The notes: generated by a model from the letters alone, not told the origin. A DNA stretch of 64,000 bases from Aulostomus chinensis (GCA_037954235.1 JBBMOA010000001.1:8704001-8768000); one strand, 5' to 3'. Positions 9,425 through 19,350 are shown, numbered from the stretch's first letter. Program-made: numbers and translations.

Positions 9425-9605
9425 CCTGCCTGTTAAAAGGAAGGTTTTCATCACCACTGTTGCAGGATGTGCTGCTGGTGGAGAATTGTTGGGTGTAGAT
9501 TCATTGAAGCAGTTTGGTGCTGGACCTGCTGTACTAGTAAAGAGTCATGAGAGAACTTTGTTGTGATTTGGTTCTAACAAATAAAAATGACTTGACTTGA
9601 TTTGG
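9425..9605 (+). repeat. Fish retroelement 3'-tail-like segment
   Basis: It begins CTGTTAAAAGGAAGG, continues GAGAATTGTTGGGTGTAG, and ends in an AATAAAAATGACTTGACTTGA tail with the short repeat typical of fish LINE or SINE ends. It lies inside the inverted-duplication arm and also occurs at 15020-15165. Confidence 0.6.
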
Positions 9606-9954
9606 TGCCTCATGAGGAGAAAATTTGGGCACAAAAGTTGGACAAGAGTGTTTGTGGAGGTTGTGGATCAAAGTTCTATTGATATACAACACAGAAAATC
9701 AAACAATGTGAAGCAGGCTAATGAACAATAAATCAAATATAAAAATGCTTTATTTGAAGATCTAGAATATCTTGTGAATATCTGGAGCTTCATTCCAGCA
9801 GCAGACCTCCTCAGGTGATGACTTCATATTTGACATGTTTACCATTCAATGAGACTCATTGTCAGTCCATTGAAATCTACTGGTGTTCCTGGTGAGTTGA
9901 TTTAACAACATGAGCTGACAGAATCTACGTTCAGGTAGGAACCACCACATCCAG

Positions 9955-10096
9955 GGGTCTGGACCTTTGAGCAGGCAGAGCCATCAAAGTAGCAGACTAA
10001 GCTAGCAGACATGAGCATTGAGAAGAAACTGATACCTGAGTCTACTTTTGGGTCTGGACCTTTGAGCAGGCAGAGCCATCAAAGTAGCAGACTAAG
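9955..10096 (+). repeat. 47-bp duplicated unit, copies 95 bp apart
   Basis: The unit starting GGGTCTGGACCTTTGAGCAG is present at 9955-10001 and again at 10050-10096. The second copy sits exactly at the inner edge of the inverted-duplication arm, so it may mark the junction formed during the rearrangement. Confidence 0.9.
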
Positions 10097-10450
10097 TTTA
10101 TGTAAATTAGAGGCACACACACATGTTAATGGTGAGGTTTATTGAATCAGCAAACAAGTGAAACATTTTCTATGCCATGTGTTCTGGGGAGGGACCTGGG
10201 AAGCACAGGGGGGCCGGCCATCCTGCCTGTGGAAAATGAAGACCCCAGTGTCAGTCAGTGGTAATCAGTGTGCAAGGCCTGGTATTTAGTGTTGATCTAG
10301 TTTGTCTCATGTAAATGTGGCAGTTTCAGTCGTCACGGTCAGTCCTCACCTCTTCCTGGTGGTTTCCTTAAAGGGGGTGGAGCCAAAAGGGGAGAGTGGC
10401 CCAAGGAAGCTCCTTAAGAGCTGTAGGTGCAAACCTTTGCTCCCAGATGG
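10095..10450 (+). repeat. Direct duplicate block R, copy 1
   Basis: Recurs nearly unchanged at 13934-14288, starting AGTTTATGTAAATTAGAGG and ending in the CTCCCAGAT plus G-rich run. One copy directly follows each arm of the inverted duplication, but in the same orientation. The duplication history is therefore more complex than a simple flip. Confidence 0.9.
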
Positions 10451-10632
10451 GGGAGGGGGTACAATCACAGGCGAGGTTCATTGAATGATTATGCATGTGG
10501 ATGTATGATTGAGTTGGTGTAGTAGTCTGGAATCATGTATATATTTAGTCAGATTCAGTTGTTGAGATGGTGCTGGTTTGATGTAAATATTGATTGTAGA
10601 GCATGGTTGTGGTCTCACCTCCACTCTGTGGG

Positions 10633-11014
10633 CCATCCATCATCATCTTCTGCTTATTCCTTACTAGTAAGGGTCGCGGGGGGGCTGGAGCCTATCCCAG
10701 CATCTACGGGCGAGAGGCGGGGTTCACCCTGGACAGGTCGCCAGTCCATCGCAGGGCCAACACATAGAGACGAACAAACATTCACACTCACAGTCACACC
10801 TACAGTCAATTTAGAGTATCAATCAGCCTAGTCCCCTAATGTCCATGTCTTTGGACAGTGGGAGGAAGCCGGAGTACCTGGAGAGAACCCACGCAGGCCC
10901 GGGGAGAACATGGAGACTCCACACAGAAAGATCCCACGCCCGAGCCGGGACTCGAACCCGGGACCTTCTTGCTATGAGGACACAGTGCTGACCACTGCAC
11001 CACCGTGCAGCCCC
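10633..11014 (-). mobile_element. tRNA-headed SINE, near full length
   Basis: In reverse orientation the element opens with a tRNA-like head. This has an A-box-like GGTGGTGCAGTGGTCAGC and a B box GGTTCGAGTCC (complement of 10948-10958), which would act as an internal RNA polymerase III promoter. The conserved core CGTGGGTTCTC and CCTCCCACTGTCCAAAGACA follows, and the element ends in an AGAAGATGATGATGGATGG-type tail. It is the most complete of the copies in this window and lies in the spacer of the inverted duplication. Confidence 0.88.
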
Positions 11015-11192
11015 GCTATGGGCTGGTCTGTCTAATTTCCTGCAGCCAGGAGGGAATTAAAGGCAGTCAGGGGTTTTTAATGTAAGTTGATGGTGTCTCA
11101 TGCAATCTCTTTCAATACTCCAGTGGTGGTTTAAGTGAAGAAAAACATGGGTTAGTCAGTAGGACTCTGTGTGTTTGTGTGTGTGAGAAGTG

Positions 11193-11463
11193 GACTGTTG
11201 TTAACTCTCACAATGGTTGGTGATTGTGGAGGAAGAAAAAATCCTTATGAACCTCTTTTTAACAGACACACATTTCTAAAGATGCTGGTTCATTTTATTT
11301 TTCTTCTTCTAGCAGAGGATGGTTTCGATCCATCGACCTCTGGGTTATGGGCCCAGCACGCTTCCGCTGCGCCACTCTGCTCTACCATTGACGGAACAGT
11401 CCTTGTTTTAGGAGAGCATTATCTGTCTTTGTCTCTGCCCTGCTCTCCTGCTCTCTTTCCCCT
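11193..11463. repeat. Initiator-tRNA block S, copy 1
   Basis: Duplicated directly at 14701-14970 with few differences, sharing GACTGTTGTTAACTCTCAC and CAGACACACATTTCTAAAG. The tRNA inside is intact here but altered in the other copy. A shorter fragment of the block lies near 14310-14430. Confidence 0.9.
11310..11381 (-). tRNA. Initiator tRNA-Met (CAT)
   Basis: The reverse strand matches the vertebrate initiator tRNA-Met along its whole 72 nt. The acceptor is AGCAGAG/CTCTGCT. The initiator-type anticodon stem carries GGG/CCC around CAT (complement of 11347-11349). The T arm has the eukaryotic initiator loop TCGAAAC with A in place of T54. It would deliver Met for translation start. No TTTT terminator follows; an A-rich AGAAGAAGAAAAATAAAA stretch does. 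This is the only intact one of four iMet-type copies in the window. Confidence 0.95.
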
Positions 11464-11887
11464 CATTTAGTCCTTGACATGATCCATGCTCTACAGCTCT
11501 GCGGGTGGAATGAAGACCTGCGTCTGCTCTGCCCGTGCCGTCCTTCGTCTCAACCTAAATTGTTTGACCCACCTTTATAATGATCGGACTCGCTCCCGCT
11601 GAGCGCGCCAGGCGCTGCAGACAACACAACCAAACTGGCCCCGATCAGGATTTGACAGGCCGAACTCGCGCCGAAATCTTTACAAAAAATCCATTTTTGT
11701 CACCCACGTGAAGATGGGTGGGAACATGCCCTAAAAACACCAAGAATAATATCCACCACCTTCTGAACGGGGCCTGGCCCGTCTCCTGCATCAGGGGCCG
11801 CCGCAGTCGCGCATCAGCTGTTCAACAGCTTTTCGCCGCAACACTCAATGAGACAAAGACATAGAAGCTCAAGCTGCTGTTGAGGAG
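11464..11887. other. Unassigned GC-richer stretch
   Basis: Unlike its surroundings, 11500-11850 is rich in CpG, with GCTGAGCGCGCCAGGCGCTG near 11600, and reads as unique sequence. It could be a remnant of a promoter-like or unmethylated region upstream of the tRNA-His. There is no open frame of note. Confidence 0.4.
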
Positions 11888-11959
11888 GCTCTGATCCTAG
11901 AGTGGTTAGTACTCTGTGTTGTGACCGCAGCAACCCTGGTTCGAATCCGGGTCACGGCA
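11888..11959 (+). tRNA. tRNA-His (GTG)
   Basis: A 72-nt cloverleaf with the tRNA-His A-box variant TAGAGTGGTTAGTAC and anticodon GTG at 11921-11923. The T arm is CCTGG/CCGGG with TTCGAAT loop, and the 3' end is TCACGGCA. The acceptor 5' side GCTCTGA has one C-C mismatch and one T-G pair against TCACGGC. A TTTCTTT stretch, an imperfect pol III terminator, lies about 12 bp downstream. It is probably functional or recently decayed. Confidence 0.85.
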
Positions 11960-13112
11960 GCATGAGATAAATTTCTTTGTGTGTATTGATGGACACAAGC
12001 CAAGCAGAAATTTCCCACGATGCAATAGGGCAGTGTTTGGTCAGTGTTGAGCAGGCGTCAGTCTGACAATGATGTCATATTATTGTGTCATCACCTGACC
12101 AGACCCAAAAGTAGGCTCAGGTATCAGTTTCTTCTCAATGCTAACGTCTGCTAGCTTAGTCTGCTACTTTGATGGCTCTGCCTGCTCAAAGGTCCAGACC
12201 CCTGGATGTGGTGGTTCCTACCTGAACGTAGATTCTGTCAGCTCATGTTGTTAAATCAACTCACCAGGAACACCAGTAGATTTCAATGGACTGACAATGA
12301 GTCTCATTGAATGGTAAACATGTCAAATATGAAGTCATCACCTGAGGAGGTCTGCTGCTGGAATGAAGCTCCAGATATTCACAAGATATTCTAGATCTTC
12401 AAATAAAGCATTTTTATATTTGATTTATTGTTCATTAGCCTGCTTCACATTGTTTGATTTTATGTGTTGTATATCAATAGAACTTTGATCCACAACCTCC
12501 ACAAACACTCCAACTTTTGTGCCCAAATTTTCTCCTCCTGAGGCACCAAATCAAGTCAAGTCATTTTATTTGTTAGAACCAAATCACAACAAAAGTTCTC
12601 TCATGACTCTTTACTAGTAGAGCAGGTCCAGCACCAAACTGCTTCAATGAACCTCCACCCAACAGTTCTCCACCAGCAGGACATCCTGCAACAGTGGTGA
12701 TGAAAACCTTCCTTTTAACAGGCAGGAACGTCGAGCAGATCCAGGATCAGTGGGGACGGCATCCTGCTTTGACCGGTTGTATTTAAAGCTCCATCAGATT
12801 GGAACAACCTTTCCTCCTCACTTGGGTCTCTCTCTTCCTTTCTCATCTTCAAATCATCAAGCATTTTCAAACATCTGCTCTCGTTTCTGATGCACTTCCC
12901 CTTTTCTCTCCAGGATTCACTCTCTACTTGTTCTTGTTTGTTCTCTGTACTGTAAATATGTGGATATTTGTGTATGAATATGCATTGTGTACTTTAATGG
13001 TGCATGGAAGCAGTATTTATTTAGATGGGTGTTTAAATGTATGCGTATGTGAACACAGGCCCACTCCTTTTCTGTAGTGGGATCTCTGATCATACTTTGT
13101 ATAATACTGGAT

Positions 13113-13126
13113 GGGGGGGGGGGGGG
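13113..13126 (+). repeat. Poly-G tract
   Basis: A run of 14 G, mirror of the poly-C tract at 9023-9038 in the other arm. Confidence 0.95.
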
Positions 13127-13707
13127 CTTTGGGGAACATTGTTGGCCTGTACCTGGGTGTATGATGTGTGTGTCCTTGTGTTGAAAATAGAATCTACTTT
13201 TATTATTGTTGTATTGTTGGTCATTATTTGTCAGGACCCCCTCCAAAATGAGATGGTGCATCTCAAGGGGCTGCCCTTGAAATCAAGAATCAAGAATGAA
13301 GGTGTCTGCTGGTCTTGGTGGACCCTCTGCTTCTCCAGCTGAGTCAACAGATTCCTGTGTTGCTTGAGTCATTGTGTATCCTGGCTGCATTCAGCGCTTT
13401 CACTGCTGCAGCCCAGCGTGATTGCCAGTCAGGACAGGTGTTATTAAGAATGGAAGAGGGGACAGTTTTGGCAGGACAAGTTGCTCCACATTCAGGAGAT
13501 GGTGGGAAGTTTCAAAGCTGCCATAAATCTTGATAACAAACTCCTTCACTGTGTGTGGTTCAGAGTCCCTGGTTTGATTGCAGCTTTGACCTGAGCAGGT
13601 GTTCATCCACATCTCAGTAACAGGGGACACTTTATCACACCAGTGGACAAACATCAGCATTCATCACCCAGCAGCTCCTCTGATCAACAGAACAAGTTAA
13701 AGTATTC

Positions 13708-13780
13708 TGGAGAATGAGGGCATCGATCCCTCTACCTCTCACATGCTAAGCGAGCGCTCTACCATTTGAGCTAATTCCCC
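13708..13780 (-). tRNA. tRNA-Ala (AGC)
   Basis: The reverse strand matches the vertebrate tRNA-Ala consensus. The acceptor GGGGAAT/ATTCTCC has one G-T pair, and the A box is TAGCTCAAATGG. The anticodon arm CTCGC...GTGAG surrounds AGC (complement of 13745-13747). The T arm GAGGG/CCCTC has an ATCGATG loop, typical of Ala. It is the best of the three Ala copies. No TTTT run follows within 30 bp. Confidence 0.92.
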
Positions 13781-13933
13781 TGTTCAGGAGCACAGCAGAT
13801 AATGGAGGTTGACCTTCACCAGGGTTGAATGAGCGTCACCAGTTGAAGCTTCTCTGGTTGACCAATGTAATGGAGACCAAGGGTTCCATGACATCAATGA
13901 TTAATTGAAGGCAGCATTTGTCTTGGTATTAAC

Positions 13934-14288
13934 AGTTTATGTAAATTAGAGGCACACACACATGTTAATGGTCAGGTTTATTGAATCAGCAAACATGTGA
14001 AACATTTTCTATGCCATGTGTTCCAGGGAGGGACCTGGGAAGCACAGGGGGACCGGCCATCCTGCCTGTGGAAAATGAAGACCCCAGTGTCAGTCAGTGG
14101 GAATCACTGTGCAAGGCCTGGTATTTAGTGTTGATCTAGTTTGTCTCATGTAAATGTGGCAGTTTCAGTCGTCACGGTCAGTCCTCACCTCTTCCTGGTG
14201 GTTTCCTTAAAGGGGGTGGAGCCAAAAGGGGAGAGTGGCCCAAGGAAGCTCCTTAAGAGCTGTAGGTGCAAACCTTCGCTCCCAGATT
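13934..14288 (+). repeat. Direct duplicate block R, copy 2
   Basis: Nearly identical to 10095-10450 in the same orientation. It follows the right arm of the inverted duplication with a gap of about 50 bp, and ends at a poly-G run of 18 (14289-14306). Confidence 0.9.
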
Positions 14289-14306
14289 GGGGGGGGGGGG
14301 GGGGGG
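14289..14306 (+). repeat. Poly-G tract
   Basis: 18 consecutive G where copy 1 of block R has an interrupted G-rich run. Length may be uncertain in assembly. Confidence 0.9.
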
Positions 14307-14350
14307 TACTGATTGTAGAGCCTGGTTGTGGTTCATTTTATTTGTTCTTT

Positions 14351-14422
14351 TAGCAGAGCATGGTTTCAATCCATTGACCTCTGGGTTCTGGGCCCAGCTC
14401 TCTTCTGCTGAGCCACTCTGCT
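14351..14422 (-). pseudogene. Initiator tRNA-Met relic with CAG anticodon
   Basis: The reverse strand is the 72-nt initiator-Met body, but the anticodon loop reads CAG (complement of 14388-14390) instead of CAT. The D arm and acceptor-proximal positions also carry changes. The GGG/CCC initiator stem and the A-rich T loop are retained. By anticodon it would read Leu codons, but the body is that of an initiator, so a decayed copy is likelier than a working Leu tRNA. Confidence 0.8.
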
Positions 14423-14468
14423 GGAGCAGGAAAAGAAGAAGGGATCTGAATTTCAAATGTTTCACATT

Positions 14469-14572
14469 GATAGGCTCCAGCCCACCCCCCACCCCACCCC
14501 CCTCACCCCTCCCACCCCTCCCACACACACAACCCTAAACAGGATAAGTGGAAGAAAATGGATGGATGGATG
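14469..14572 (+). mobile_element. SINE 3' fragment
   Basis: Contains the GATAGGCTCCAGCCCACC core end, a C-rich expansion, and the tail AGGATAAGTGGAAGAAAATG followed by GGATGGATGGA. Only the last third of the element is present. Confidence 0.75.
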
Positions 14573-14700
14573 TTTCCCAGTTTGGTCATGACATTCCCTT
14601 TTTTTAACCTGTCCTGTTCAGGAAATGGAAATGGAAATTTAGCTGCTATGTTGAATCAGAAAAACCTTTTGAAGTCTACTTTTGCTTCAGTCAGAAAGTA

Positions 14701-14970
14701 GACTGTTGTTAACTCTCACAATGGTTGGTGATTGTGGAGGAAGACAAAATCCTTATGAACCTCTTTTTAACAGACACACATTTCTAAAGATGCAGGTTCA
14801 TTTTATTTTGTTCTTTTAGCAGAGGATGGTTTTGATCCATCGACCTCTGGGTTCTGGGCCCAGCACGCTTCCTCTGCACCACTCTGCTCTACCATTGACT
14901 GAACAGTCCTTGTTTTAGGACAGCATTCTCTGTCTTTGTCTCTGCCCTGCTCTTCTGTTCTCTTTCCCCC
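14701..14970. repeat. Initiator-tRNA block S, copy 2
   Basis: A direct copy of 11193-11463 displaced by about 3507 bp. The tRNA inside has an altered anticodon. It is followed by CAACCAGTCAAAGCAGAC and a retroelement-tail-like segment. Confidence 0.9.
14817..14888 (-). pseudogene. Initiator tRNA-Met copy with CAG anticodon
   Basis: All arms of the initiator-Met fold are still recognisable, with few changes from the intact gene at 11310-11381. The anticodon reads CAG (complement of 14854-14856). Two nearby copies (14351-14422 and 17351-17410) share the same CAT-to-CAG change, so it predates their duplication. An AAAAGAACAAAATAAAATG stretch follows the 3' end in place of a TTTT terminator. Confidence 0.8.
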
Positions 14971-15019
14971 CAACCAGTCAAAGCAGACGTCCGTCCCCAC
15001 TGATCCTGGATCTGCTCGA

Positions 15020-15165
15020 CGTTCCTGCCTGTTAAAAGGAAGGTTTTCATCACCACTGTTGCAGGATGTGCTGCTGGTGGAGAATTGTTGGGTGTAGGTT
15101 CATTGAAGCAGTTTGGTGCTGGACCTGCTCTACTAGTAAAGAGTCATGAGAGAACTTTTGTTGTG
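15020..15165 (+). repeat. Fish retroelement 3'-tail-like segment
   Basis: A direct copy of 9425-9605, truncated just after TTGTGACTTGAC, where an (AC)n tract begins. The tract probably grew from the element's short terminal repeat. Confidence 0.6.
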
Positions 15166-15170
15166 ACTTG

Positions 15171-15204
<34 letters not shown>

Positions 15205-15239
15205 AAACAGGATAAGTGGAAGAAAATGGATGGATGGGT
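15171..15239 (+). repeat. (AC)n microsatellite joined to a SINE tail
   Basis: 29 bp of AC (15171-15199) run directly into TCCTAAACAGGATAAGTGG and the ATGGATGG tail. This is a composite of two short elements. Confidence 0.8.
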
Positions 15240-15892
15240 GTTTCCCAATGTGGCTCTGCAGCAGGAGGTCTTGTAGAAACAGGGACTGACCTGACACCAG
15301 CTCCCTCTGGAACAATGGTTCATTCATTCATCGGTGCCAGGAGGCCTAAAAACACAAAACACCAATTCAATCCAGGACCTTGGAGCCTGAACTGAAGCTC
15401 CATCACACGGTGGCTCTGCTGGGGCTCCCACAGGTGAGTGAGGCTGAGCTCCAGTCTGCTCTGAGGAGGCAGCAGACATCTGCACCACTCAGAGGTTTGG
15501 TTGGTGTCTTTGACAAAATCCCAACAAACTCAAATCCTGTTGAAGCAGGAAGTTCTAGTTGAACTCTCATCCACGTCACATGACCAAGAAAACCTCCTCT
15601 TTCATTCAGACCAGAACAGACAAACATAGAAACATTGACACGACAGGTGGGCACCGTCAACTTAAAGCACGTTAAAATGGCAAAATATGAGGCCATGCAT
15701 GCATTTATTATGCAAAATATTTAATACTTTATTGATAATAAGGATTCCAAGAAACATTCTGAAACCAGGCCACCCTGTGCCGTGTGCTAGCTTATGGAAA
15801 CAAACAGACCCAGAATCACATATAGAGGTTCAGGTTCTGGATGGTTCTGGTTGGTTCCTGCAGTAATTGAAGCAGTTAAAGGCATATATATC

Positions 15893-15895
<3 letters not shown>

Positions 15896-15943
<48 letters not shown>
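15896..15943 (+). repeat. (TG)n microsatellite
   Basis: 48 bp of uninterrupted TG. Confidence 0.95.
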
Positions 15944-15944
<1 letters not shown>

Positions 15945-16256
15945 AAAAACTGACCCACTTCTTTTGCCAACATGAGCCCACAGTGGTGGTGTCTCTAAAG
16001 AGGTGGAGCTCTGTCCTTCACCTGCTAGGTTCCAGCAGGCAGCTCAGGTCTAGTTTTCTTCACTGAGCCTCCATGATGAGTTTCCTCTGAGAAGTTCTTG
16101 TCCAAGGTCCCAGCTGGTAAAACCATTGTCACCAGTGATACTGGGACCCTGCAGTCCAGTGGTCTTATCAGGACCACACTGGACCTGCCGTCTTTGTTTG
16201 TTGTGTTGTTGTGCAATGTGAGAGAACGTGACAGACCATTTTATACCAAAGAAAGG

Positions 16257-16258
<2 letters not shown>

Positions 16259-16288
<30 letters not shown>
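16259..16288 (+). repeat. (GT)n microsatellite
   Basis: 30 bp of uninterrupted GT. It and its flank are an inverted duplicate of 21589-21670. Confidence 0.9.
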
Positions 16289-16290
<2 letters not shown>

Positions 16291-16957
16291 CCATGTTAAT
16301 CTCTTTTAAATAAATGTTTCAGCCTGCTATTATTTGGATGCTGTATGATTCCTGCAACCCCAGACTAACTCAGGTGTTCGTACTGCAACCTAAAGTATGG
16401 TGATGAGGAGAATGATGAACAATCCACAAGGTGATCAGAAAATAAGAAATGGATTCAGGAACAACAAACCCATCTCTGAACATGTGATTGAAACATGTGA
16501 GTGGGACTGGCAGAACCTGGCTTTACCTCAAAGTGTCTCATCCAGAGATCTGTGACAGGCGTCCTCTGTGGAGGGTCAATCTGTCCGTCCACATTCAGAT
16601 CATCGATGCAGCGACTCTGCTAGGATCAAACTACTCAGGATGAAACAGACCAATGTTGACATCAAGTAGCAACTCAGCAGCTGATCAACTGAGTCCTCAG
16701 CACCAGTAGAGCCTGGTCCTGGTCCCTGGGGGGCTCCAACCACCAGCCTCTCTGTTAACAGCCGAGCGCCACAGAGACTCTGAGTCTCCTGCTGTTCATG
16801 ACGAGTTTTCAGGCTAAATTCAGTGTGTGAGGTCCACACTGCACATTTGAGGGAACATGAAGGACAGAGGAGAGTCTGACTGTCATGGTGAAAGCCTTCA
16901 GCACTAGAACTGAAACAGCCCCCACCATCTTAACCCCCCCAAGACCAAACATCATCG

Positions 16958-17145
16958 TCCAGCCTCCAACCAGAGGTCCATCAGTTATCATGGAGCCACA
17001 GGTGGAGTCTGGATTCTTTTTTAGAATGAGACGGCAATGACAGTCCTGCAGAGTGACATCACTGACATGAATGGATGACTTCAGTCACATGACTGGATGA
17101 CTTCAGTCACGTGACTGGATGACTTCAGTCACATGACTTCAGTGC
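16958..17145 (+). repeat. Dispersed duplicated block P, copy 3 (partial)
   Basis: Direct match to the first half of 1-317, including about 3.5 units of the 22-bp minisatellite. One unit holds the palindrome GTCACGTGAC at 17106-17115, as in the copy at 6228-6237. The right half of the block is absent. Confidence 0.85.
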
Positions 17146-17213
17146 CAAACAGTGCACACTGGTGCCGACCAGTCAAAACCACCTCAGACTGTATCATTCT
17201 ATATGCTTGGCTG

Positions 17214-17215
<2 letters not shown>

Positions 17216-17252
<37 letters not shown>
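17216..17252 (+). repeat. (GT)n microsatellite
   Basis: 37 bp of GT followed by a short T run. Confidence 0.95.
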
Positions 17253-17256
<4 letters not shown>

Positions 17257-17350
17257 TAAAAAGGCAAAAAAGTCTTTTTTTCAGCAACAGAACTTTAATA
17301 TAAACACAAAATGAAAAGCAGAACAAGCCAGAACCCAAAATATGGATTTA

Positions 17351-17410
17351 CAGAGGAAGCGTGCTGGGCCCAGAACCCAGAGGTGGATGGATCAAAACCA
17401 TCCTCTGCTA
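17351..17410 (+). pseudogene. 5'-truncated initiator tRNA-Met copy, CAG anticodon
   Basis: Begins inside the D arm at CAGAGGAAGCGTGCTGGG. It keeps the anticodon arm with CAG (17371-17373) and the T arm, and ends in TCCTCTGCTA. The acceptor 5' strand and half of the D arm are missing, so it cannot fold as a tRNA. An AAAAGAAGGGAACAAAATAA tail follows, the same flank as the full copies. Confidence 0.85.
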
Positions 17411-18748
17411 AAAGAAGGGAACAAAATAAACCTGGTTGTTTTGAAATGTGAATCTGTTGAAGAGGGTGGAAATGGTGAGGGAGTCAGTTGTTCCTTTTGT
17501 TTTATGACAGAGACCTCATTGTGAACTAAATCATTTTAATTCTTTACTTGAAGATTCATGCTTTTTCGCTCAAAATGTTTGACAACTTCCTCCATGCTGG
17601 CGCCCCATCACACACAACAGGTGCACTTGTCCTCTTTTCACCTCTGACCCTCAAACATTCACAGTCTTCCAGTGAACGTCCAATTGTCCTCTGAAATAAG
17701 AGATGAATCTTTCCCTGCTGAGACTCCTGATCTCTGACTGTCACTAGCATGTGCTAGCAGAATACAGCACTCCTTCTTCATGATCTGTCTTTGTCTCTGA
17801 CCAGCTCTCCTGCTCTCTTTCCTCCTACCAGTCAAAGCAGACATCTTCACCTACTGATCTTGGATCTGCTGCCCGTTCCTGCCTGGTAAAAGAAGGAACC
17901 AGCACCTGGTTCTCCAGGCTGAATGAACTCCAGGACGTTGGCCAGCCATGTCAGTTGAAACCTTATTTGTCCTAATAGAGAAAAAATAAGTCTGATTGTT
18001 GATGAAAGATGTCCTCATGGCTTTGAAACTGTGGTTGGGGACCAGCCAACATGAGCACATTCATGGAAGAATAGCAGTAAAAACAGGAAGTGTCAGTTTG
18101 CAAGTACTCATCAGTCTGTCACTATCATACTTGATTCTAGTGGAAAAAAATGGCTGCTGCTGACTGTGCTGCCTGGTGGTGGATCACTCTTCACCATCCT
18201 CTCAGGCCTTGATGGAACCAAAAAGGCCAGTTCCTGGAGAAGATCTTCTAGGGGTCCAGGTTAAAGCGGTGCCCCAGCTGGCACCAGGCGCTGACCCAGG
18301 TCCTGCATGGGAGATACTGTCAGTTCTGTTCTGCCCTGCTCACAACCACAGGCTGGTGTTGAGGCCTGCAGCAACCAGGGCCCCAGTCACCAAGAGTATA
18401 AAGGCTGGTCATTGTGGCAGTGGGAGGAGTCAAAATGAAGACAGACCAATGTGAGCAGGACGTTCCTGGAGAAGTCAGAAGAACTTGACCATGTTTCCTA
18501 CAGTACCCAGGAGGCCTGGTAGTTGTTGGGAAGGAAGCTCCAAAAGCAAAGAGCAGACAGCAGGACATCAAAAGAAAAGATCCAGACACTAAAACTACAA
18601 GTAGAAACAAGAAGAAATCCTAAAAGTTTTGTAAAGATACTACAAGGTTGGATATACATTATTATATACACTACTATTCTCATTGACTCCTAAAGAGGGA
18701 CAGGAAACATTAGAATGTGGATCAGATCAGCTGATTTCAGTGTTGAGT
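17411..18748. other. Unassigned stretch
   Basis: Contains fragments of the flank of the iMet block at about 17780-17890 (GTCTTTGTCTCTGAC, GTCAAAGCAGACATC). Otherwise there is no supported gene, RNA or named repeat. Confidence 0.45.
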
Positions 18749-18873
18749 CCATCCCTCCATCCACTTTCTGTTCTTATCCTTTAAGGGTCATGGGGGGGGG
18801 GGGGGGGGGCGATCCCAGGTGACATTGTTCAAGAGGCAGGGTTCACCCTGGACAGGTCACCAGTCCATCAGGA
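18749..18873 (-). mobile_element. SINE fragment with poly-G expansion
   Basis: Reverse-strand 3' portion of the tRNA-headed SINE: CCTGGACAGGTCACCAGTCC and the tail ATCCCTCCATCCA. The region equivalent to GGGTCGCGGGGGGGC has become 18 consecutive G (18792-18809). Confidence 0.7.
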
Positions 18874-19062
18874 CAAATGAGGTGGTCGGTATCATGCAAC
18901 CTAAACTAAAACATTAGTCAGATCAAATTCAGATTAAAGCAAGAGTCTCCAGATCAAAGCCAGAATTCCTGATGATGTCATCAGGGCTTTGACAGTAGCT
19001 AGAATTCTGTCTTTGATCTCAGGAGGACATGAAAGAAACACAATTTAGAAAAGTATATGAGA

Positions 19063-19350
19063 CCACGGCAGCATGATGGTTTAGGGGTCAGCACTGTGGC
19101 CTCACAGCAAGAAGGTTCTGGATTTGAGTCCAGGCTCGGGTGCAGAATCTGCATGTTCTCCCCGTGCATGCGTGGGTTCTCTCTGGGTACTCCGGCTTCT
19201 TCCGACCGTCCAAAGACATGTAATTTGGGATGAGGCTGATTGGACACTCTAAATTGACTGTAGATGTGAGTGTGAATGGTTTTGGCGACCTGTCCAGGGT
19301 GAACCCCGCCTCTGGCCTGTAGATGCTGGGATAGGCTCCAGACCCCTCGA
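19063..19350 (+). mobile_element. tRNA-headed SINE, 3'-truncated copy
   Basis: Carries the tRNA-like head with GGTCAGCACTGTGGC and a B box GGATTTGAGTCC (19120-19132, one change from consensus). The core TGCATGTTCTCCCCGTGC follows, through GATAGGCTCCAGA. It stops before the usual GATGGATGGA tail. Confidence 0.85.

Larger units (their letters stand above)
8293..10057 (+). repeat. Left arm of a large inverted duplication
   Basis: Read in reverse complement, this arm matches 12099-13882 almost base by base over its inner 1.2 kb and with more differences outward. The arms flank a spacer of about 2.04 kb. The arm includes a decayed tRNA-Ala (8389-8461), a retroelement-tail-like segment and a poly-C run (9023-9038) that mirrors the poly-G run at 13113-13126. 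No coding frame is conserved. Confidence 0.9.
12099..13882 (-). repeat. Right arm of the large inverted duplication
   Basis: Reverse complement of 8293-10057. The inner edge is sharp: the match ends at CCAGACCC at 12099-12106, against GGGTCTGG at 10050-10057. The outer edge fades around CTTGGTC. The arm carries the better-preserved tRNA-Ala copy. Confidence 0.9.
15240..16957. other. Unassigned, with two (TG)n tracts
   Basis: No supported gene. A 60-codon frame at 15380-15562 contains CACAGGTGAGTGAGG (about 15426-15440), a textbook 5' splice-site shape, but no adjoining exon was found. TG tracts lie at 15896-15943 and 16259-16288. Sequence beside the second (GAACGTGACAGACCATTTTA) recurs inverted beside the AC tract at 21589-21629. 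Confidence 0.5.

Noticed and set aside
11171..11470. 99-codon frame containing WAQHASAAPLCS-type residues
   Set aside because: It is the antisense translation of the initiator tRNA-Met. Similar frames appear at each iMet copy.
15426..15440. Perfect CAGGTGAGT donor as proof of an exon
   Set aside because: One splice-site match without a partner exon or conserved frame is not enough.
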